The notes under the pieces were generated by a model. It was not told where the DNA came from and searched no databases. It saw only the letters and a list, made by a program, of their open reading frames with translations. The position numbers and the translations under genes were made by a program. Of a stretch of DNA of 64,000 bases, positions 59,431 to 64,000 are shown piece after piece. Each line of letters begins with the position of its first letter. The first letter of the stretch is position 1. Source of the DNA: Gracilimonas sp017641085 (GTDB taxonomy: Bacteria; Bacteroidota; Rhodothermia; Balneolales; Balneolaceae); assembly GCF_046115515.1 (NCBI RefSeq), contig NZ_CP175953.1; one strand, written 5' to 3'.

Positions 59431-62400
59431 CTATTTAATCAAGGTCATTTTCTTCGTGAAAACCCCGTTCCTGGTTACCAACCGATAGAGATAAATACCG
59501 CTTGAGAATTGGGAAGCATCCCAGTTAAAAACATGTGTACCCGCCTGTAACTCACCATCTACAAGGGTTGTGATTTTGCGCCCCAGAATATCAAATATTT
59601 CGAGCTCCGTATAACTTTTAAGGGGAAGGTCGAACTGAATTTTAGTGGCTGGATTAAAAGGGTTCGGGTAGTTTTGTTCCAATCGAAAGTCGGAGGGGAG
59701 GTTCCCGGCATCGGCTCCGGGGTTTATTCTCAATACAAACCGGGTTTTATCGGGATTTGCTTTACTTTGAATTTTAGGCCGTGCAGTTGATCCATTATTG
59801 GCTGCTTTTTTTCCGGACTCCCCAATATGATTGAAAATGTAGGAGGGCTGTCGTTCAAGACTGATTTCTTCTGATAGTTTCCTGTCAATAAGCGAAATAG
59901 TCCAGCCGTGAGGGAGATGTGAGGCCTCTTGTAGTTTCAGATACATATTCCCGGAAGCGGAAACCCCATTTTCATAGGCTTCTATCTGCAATGGAATCTC
60001 AATTGGAATACCAAAATGACGAGGCAGGTTATTGATAGCGTACTTATCACCTGAAGCCGATACGGACGACAACTCGATATAATCGGAAATCCCTGAAAAA
60101 GGATTAAGGCGGTATCCGTCTAGGCGATCTTTGCCGTAATTAGCCGATTCGGTAAACATGAAATGAGCAGACACCTCTCTGTTTTCGTTGTCCACCAGGC
60201 TTATGGAAAACATGGGGTGGTGGTTTTTGACAGACATGGAATTACTCTTACCAACGTACGAGCCACCAGTGGTTTTAGCGTCTTCTTCCACAATCAGTGA
60301 AGGTGAAGGAGCATTTGCTTTTACCCAAAAACCCTGGAAAGGAGAAATCAATCCGTCTCCTAAGTCACCGGTAGTACCATTCCATGTTAAAAACTGGTTA
60401 GAGCTGTAATCCCAAATATAAATGGTCTGGTCTATGTTTGTTTTGGTCCACGAGGCACCTTCATCCCAATCGATGGTAGCCGCATATGGATTGCCAACTA
60501 AATTCCATCCGGAGTCGGCAGAGGGGGTGTATGTGACACCAAAATCTACCGGACCTTCGTTCTCCTGTCCCTCAACATCAAGTGTTAGCGGGAGGGGAAA
60601 CACGTCATTGTAATTTGGGTCAGCATCGATATCCCCAAAAATGTAGGTAAATAAACCCAGCCCTTCGCTGATGCTGTTGGATGCATTTGATGGGGCTCTC
60701 CAGCGCTGGTTGTCGGTTCCGGGATAGGTTTCATCATAATAAAGTACGTTAGGCTGAAGGGTATCTCCGGGGTTAGAACCGGTTGGATAATATGCTCCCG
60801 GATAGCCTTGGGTAACGGTTTTATCCAGCAAATCATCAAAATCGGTTTGAAGCGGAGAGGAGAGTAAACGCCAACCATTAGAACCACTGATCGTGTTTTT
60901 CATTCTCAACTTTCCGGATCCGATTGCTTTGGTATTGGCGATCAGGTTGATACCGGATTCAATGCTTAAAATTCCGGAAGTAAGAGAAAGAGTTCCTTCA
61001 ACCTCAATATCATTATCTAAGCTGACTTCGGACGAATTATTGATGGTCAAATTATTGACTCTGTTTGGAAGCCCGTTTCCGGTAATTTGAGCAGAAGAGC
61101 TATAATAGGTATATGATCCGCTTCTTCTGAAATTTCTTGTGCCCGTTTGAATATTGCCGGTTGCACCTGATGTTGCTATTCCATCCGCGGATCCGATTTC
61201 TAAGGTCCCATTAGTAACCCGAAATTCTCCGGATCCGGTTATGATTTTTTCTCCAACCGTTAAAGTTCCATTGGTGTGAACCCGTAAAAGTGCTCCGCTT
61301 AGTATTTCTAAAGAATTCTGATTTACAATGGATTCGGTGGTAATAATTCGCACGTTATCGCCACCACCAATAATAATGGTAGCGTTATTGGTATTTGATG
61401 GGTTTGAGGAAGCGGCAGCCCCATCATGCCCAGTAGTAGACCAGGTCGAATTTCTATCCCACCGTCCATTTCTGCGGGAATAAAAAGTAATGGCACTGCT
61501 TTTGCTAAACCTTTTTATATGATCATCAGACAATTCCCCGCCATCAGTGCTTTCGAGGTTATTAATGATAATCCGATATTCTACGTCTTCAAGGATGTTG
61601 CCTATAGAAAGAGTTACCTGCCGGCTGTTTCCCCCGGTATTAAGCGAAGCGCTGTTAACCGAAACAGAGTTAGAATTACTTACACGTTCAACTTCATAAT
61701 TGGAAACATTCTCAGCCAAAGATTCAACCATATCTTTGTTAAATGTAATCACTACGGTATTCACATCAGGTGCAGAAGCTGAAACTGCAAACGGGGCAGG
61801 GCTTTGCACATTATCTGCACCATCACCGTTAACTTCCCCCTGAATATCCAGCTGGTCATCATCCTGTACATTAACAGAACCCCCTTCATTTACGGTTAAA
61901 TCTCCCTCAACAGTAACAACATTCTCTGAATCTCCATCGGTTTGGAAGGTAGCTCCTGAATCAACAACTACGTCATTGAAGGTAATATCATTGCCGTTGG
62001 TGATAATGGTTTGGGTGCTATCGCCACTAAAAGTTACGGTACTGGAATCGGCATTAAAATCGCTTCCTCCGGTAACTTCAAAATCGCCTGACAACTCAAG
62101 GTTTCCGCTTCCCAGCGACATCGATCCCCCGCTTGTAACAGAGGCGTTACCGGCAACATTAATAGTTCCTGTGTCTACATAAAGATTACCGTTGCTGGAA
62201 AAGTCAGCATTACCATTGATATTCACTGTAGCATCCTGCACGTAAAAATAGCCGGAGCTTTGAACTTGTACGTCATCGTTAATTTCTACGGTTCCCGACC
62301 CTAAATAAGCATATCCGTTACTTTCAACATTAAGACTTGAGTTAAAAATGAGATTACCATCATTGAGATTCAGCACTCCGTTGCTCTTAACTTCAGTTGG

Positions 62401-63147
62401 GCCTTCAAAATTGGCCATGCCGTCATCCCCATTAAAATCCCCGTTTATGGTAGTAGTGCCATCCACTGTCAGGGAAGCCGTAGCTAAATTAAAAACCGAG
62501 TTATTTCCAACATTCAGATTGCCAGCCACATTGATGGTGCCTGAGCCGGCATCGAAACGTTTATCAGAGCTGTTTACCGTTAAGTTTCCGTTGAAATTAG
62601 CCACACCATTACCGGCTGAAAAAGCAGGTTGCGATGTATTACCACCTGTTAGAGAAACATTAGCATTGGTAGAAAAACTACCGCTGGTCATCTCAACATA
62701 TCGGTTTGCATTATACCCAAAGCTAAAGTTAGTTCCGGTGTGATTAACGGTTCCACCATCTATATGAAGTGAGCCGCCGGTTCCGTTTAGTTCCAGCCTG
62801 TTGGTTATGGTGAGGTCACCACCACTGATAACTGTCAGATAGGTTATTCCAGAACCTGAGCCATACTTTCCTATTTCAAGCCTTTCTACAGTAGCAGAAG
62901 TATTTAGGATGGGTTTATTTGTCTGATTAGAAATAATAACACGTGAACCTGAACCGGGAACTCCATTATCCCAGTTCGAGGCGTTGTTCCAGTCGCTGTT
63001 CACAGAACCTGTCCATGTAGTGGTTTGGGCAAATACATTAATGGCACCCATGCTGATGAACAGCATGCTAACTAATAGAATGAGTAAATATGCCCTGTCC
63101 TTATTCAAGCTGAATCCTAAAATACACTGAGATACTTTTATCGACAA
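59431..63147 (-). CDS. Large secreted beta-helix surface protein with C-terminal sorting domain
   Basis: 1238 residues from a TTG start; signal sequence about 16-41 (LLILLVSMLFISMGAINVFA). Residues ~45-450 are short repeats of the GTINVAGNASVTSGGSMSLG type, forming a right-handed beta-helix. An SbsA/Big-like Ig domain follows (~450-560), then a second beta-helix part and the shared GWRLLSSP...GFWVKANAP module (~770-1000). The end is YPNPFNPATKIQF...MTLIK, the type A sorting domain. It lies 113 bp upstream of the giant gene, same strand, and is its paralog over the C-terminal ~430 residues. Confidence 0.85.
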   Translation of the reverse strand: MSIKVSQCILGFSLNKDRAYLLILLVSMLFISMGAINVFAQTTTWTGSVNSDWNNASNWDNGVPGSGSRVIISNQTNKPILNTSATVERLEIGKYGSGSGITYLTVISGGDLTITNRLELNGTGGSLHIDGGTVNHTGTNFSFGYNANRYVEMTSGSFSTNANVSLTGGNTSQPAFSAGNGVANFNGNLTVNSSDKRFDAGSGTINVAGNLNVGNNSVFNLATASLTVDGTTTINGDFNGDDGMANFEGPTEVKSNGVLNLNDGNLIFNSSLNVESNGYAYLGSGTVEINDDVQVQSSGYFYVQDATVNINGNADFSSNGNLYVDTGTINVAGNASVTSGGSMSLGSGNLELSGDFEVTGGSDFNADSSTVTFSGDSTQTIITNGNDITFNDVVVDSGATFQTDGDSENVVTVEGDLTVNEGGSVNVQDDDQLDIQGEVNGDGADNVQSPAPFAVSASAPDVNTVVITFNKDMVESLAENVSNYEVERVSNSNSVSVNSASLNTGGNSRQVTLSIGNILEDVEYRIIINNLESTDGGELSDDHIKRFSKSSAITFYSRRNGRWDRNSTWSTTGHDGAAASSNPSNTNNATIIIGGGDNVRIITTESIVNQNSLEILSGALLRVHTNGTLTVGEKIITGSGEFRVTNGTLEIGSADGIATSGATGNIQTGTRNFRRSGSYTYYSSSAQITGNGLPNRVNNLTINNSSEVSLDNDIEVEGTLSLTSGILSIESGINLIANTKAIGSGKLRMKNTISGSNGWRLLSSPLQTDFDDLLDKTVTQGYPGAYYPTGSNPGDTLQPNVLYYDETYPGTDNQRWRAPSNASNSISEGLGLFTYIFGDIDADPNYNDVFPLPLTLDVEGQENEGPVDFGVTYTPSADSGWNLVGNPYAATIDWDEGASWTKTNIDQTIYIWDYSSNQFLTWNGTTGDLGDGLISPFQGFWVKANAPSPSLIVEEDAKTTGGSYVGKSNSMSVKNHHPMFSISLVDNENREVSAHFMFTESANYGKDRLDGYRLNPFSGISDYIELSSVSASGDKYAINNLPRHFGIPIEIPLQIEAYENGVSASGNMYLKLQEASHLPHGWTISLIDRKLSEEISLERQPSYIFNHIGESGKKAANNGSTARPKIQSKANPDKTRFVLRINPGADAGNLPSDFRLEQNYPNPFNPATKIQFDLPLKSYTELEIFDILGRKITTLVDGELQAGTHVFNWDASQFSSGIYLYRLVTRNGVFTKKMTLIK

Positions 63148-63176
63148 AAAATAACCTTTTGTTAAGCATTCAAGCA

Positions 63177-63196
63177 GTTAATTATCGTTAATTAAC
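63177..63196. promoter_or_regulatory. AT-rich palindrome in the divergent region before rmlA
   Basis: GTTAATTA (63177-63184) and TAATTAAC (63189-63196) are perfect arms around TCGT, midway between the divergent surface-protein and nucleotidyltransferase genes. A candidate operator, but in AT-rich DNA such a palindrome is not rare. Confidence 0.3.
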
Positions 63197-63268
63197 AGAC
63201 TCTAATAATGATTATGCAGATGTAAATTAACTTTTCTTATTTTGAGAAAAATTGAATCAAATTTATCT

Positions 63269-63970
63269 ATGAAAGGAATTATTCTTGCAGGCGGAACCGG
63301 ATCACGGTTATTCCCTCTAACAAAGGTTACGAATAAACATTTACTTCCGATTGGTGACAAACCGATGATTTATCACCCTATTGAGAAACTTACAGGGGTT
63401 GGGATTGAAGAAATCCTGATAGTTACGGGTACTGAACATATGGGAGATGTGGTAAATTTACTCGGCTCCGGGAAAGATTTTGGATGCCGGTTTACCTACA
63501 AAGTGCAGGATGAGGCCGGAGGGATTGCACAAGCTCTGGGTCTGGCAGAGAATTTTGCCGGGGACGAACCGGTGGTGGTCATTCTGGGAGACAATATTTT
63601 CGAAAGGTCACTCCAAAAGGCTGTTGATAACTATGATGGCACCGGCGCACAGATTCTCATTAAGGAAGTACCTGATCCCAAACGGTACGGGGTGGCTGAG
63701 TTAGATGGAGATGAAGTTCGATCTATTGAAGAAAAGCCGGAGAAGCCAAAATCAACCTATGCCGTAACCGGTGTGTATTTCTATGATTCCAAAGTGTTTG
63801 ATTGCATAAAAAACTTGAAGCCATCGGGTCGGGGAGAACTGGAAATTACAGATGTAAACAATTTCTACATTCAGAAAGGCGAGATGAAAAGTTCGGTAAT
63901 GGAAGGGTGGTGGACCGATGCCGGTACCCCAGAGTCGTACCGGATTGCTAATGAATTGGTACGAGGATAA
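63269..63970 (+). CDS. Sugar nucleotidyltransferase (glucose-1-phosphate thymidylyltransferase type)
   Basis: 233 residues from the ATG at 63269 (MKGIILAGGTGSRLFPLTKV); a TTG 27 bp upstream is less likely. Signature motifs: GGTGSRLFPLT (nucleotide binding), LPIGDKPMIYHPIEKL and VILGDNIF (metal-binding Asp), plus VAELDGDEVRSIEEKPEKP and GWWTDAGTPESY. Shorter than the ~290-residue RmlA1, as in the compact RfbA/spore-coat type. It makes a dTDP-sugar for surface polysaccharide. The next gene starts 2 bp later. Confidence 0.9.
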   Translation: MKGIILAGGTGSRLFPLTKVTNKHLLPIGDKPMIYHPIEKLTGVGIEEILIVTGTEHMGDVVNLLGSGKDFGCRFTYKVQDEAGGIAQALGLAENFAGDEPVVVILGDNIFERSLQKAVDNYDGTGAQILIKEVPDPKRYGVAELDGDEVRSIEEKPEKPKSTYAVTGVYFYDSKVFDCIKNLKPSGRGELEITDVNNFYIQKGEMKSSVMEGWWTDAGTPESYRIANELVRG

Positions 63971-63972
63971 TC

Positions 63973-64000
63973 ATGCGGATTTTAATTACGGGTGGAAGTG
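63973..64000 (+). CDS. Start of an NAD-dependent epimerase/reductase gene (partial)
   Basis: Only nine codons are visible: MRILITGGS, the start of a Rossmann fold with the GG of the dinucleotide-binding loop. Two bases after the nucleotidyltransferase, so dTDP-glucose 4,6-dehydratase or dTDP-4-dehydrorhamnose reductase is expected. Too short to decide. Confidence 0.65.

Overview
This 64 kb window is chromosomal DNA that looks like a Balneolota/Bacteroidota-type marine bacterium (Gracilimonas/Balneola-like). The reasons are C-terminal sorting domains of the YQNYPNPFNP...GVYLYR...MVLIK kind on two giant surface proteins, a flagellin (unusual in Bacteroidota proper but common in Balneolota), few Shine-Dalgarno sequences, and families of short dispersed palindromic repeats. 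The assignment is inference from style and gene content, not a database match.

Layout. 1-1006: the end of a restriction/methylase-type gene and three tandem 152-153 bp palindromic repeats. 1007-5067: two divergent multidomain sensor kinases. 5068-6268: a 1.2 kb non-coding stretch with three ~288 bp direct repeats. 6269-7231: a lone flagellin. 7366-16957: a nitrite/nitric-oxide island. It holds an Rrf2 (NsrR-like) regulator, the di-iron Fe-S repair protein Ric, a 606-aa TIM-barrel-like protein of unknown function, two tandem small membrane proteins, a thiol/OsmC/thioredoxin cluster on the other strand, and nirK-nirV-SCO-cupredoxin. Four copies of one inverted repeat (AAGA-N8-TCTT) lie in front of the regulator, ric, nirK and the gene divergent from nirK, so this island probably forms one regulon.

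16977-40627 is mostly housekeeping: miaB, pyrE, pgpA, pgsA, cinA, an outer-membrane beta-barrel protein, ftsX, a PBP4-type DD-peptidase, a Fur-family regulator, a long-chain acyl-CoA ligase, a C-terminal processing protease, hslUV, RNase G/E, murA, a biotin carrier protein, a DUF3109 protein and rpoN.

40926-48260 is the most interesting part: a compact chaperone-usher-like pilus locus on the minus strand. Three translationally overlapping minor subunits come first, then a DUF4402-type major subunit, a strong terminator, a PapD-like chaperone, and an usher-like outer-membrane protein that ends in three SPOR-like repeats. All four subunits end with the classical chaperone-recognition signature (Gly at -14, penultimate Tyr). 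48578-51444 holds a small secreted protein and three single-TM proteins resembling minor pilins PilV/PilW/PilX. 51743-63147 holds two giant secreted proteins (2524 and 1238 aa) with a shared C-terminal module and sorting domain. The window closes with a sugar nucleotidyltransferase (rmlA type) and the first codons of an epimerase/reductase gene, the start of a polysaccharide-precursor operon.

I saw no rRNA, tRNA, CRISPR array or intact insertion sequence.
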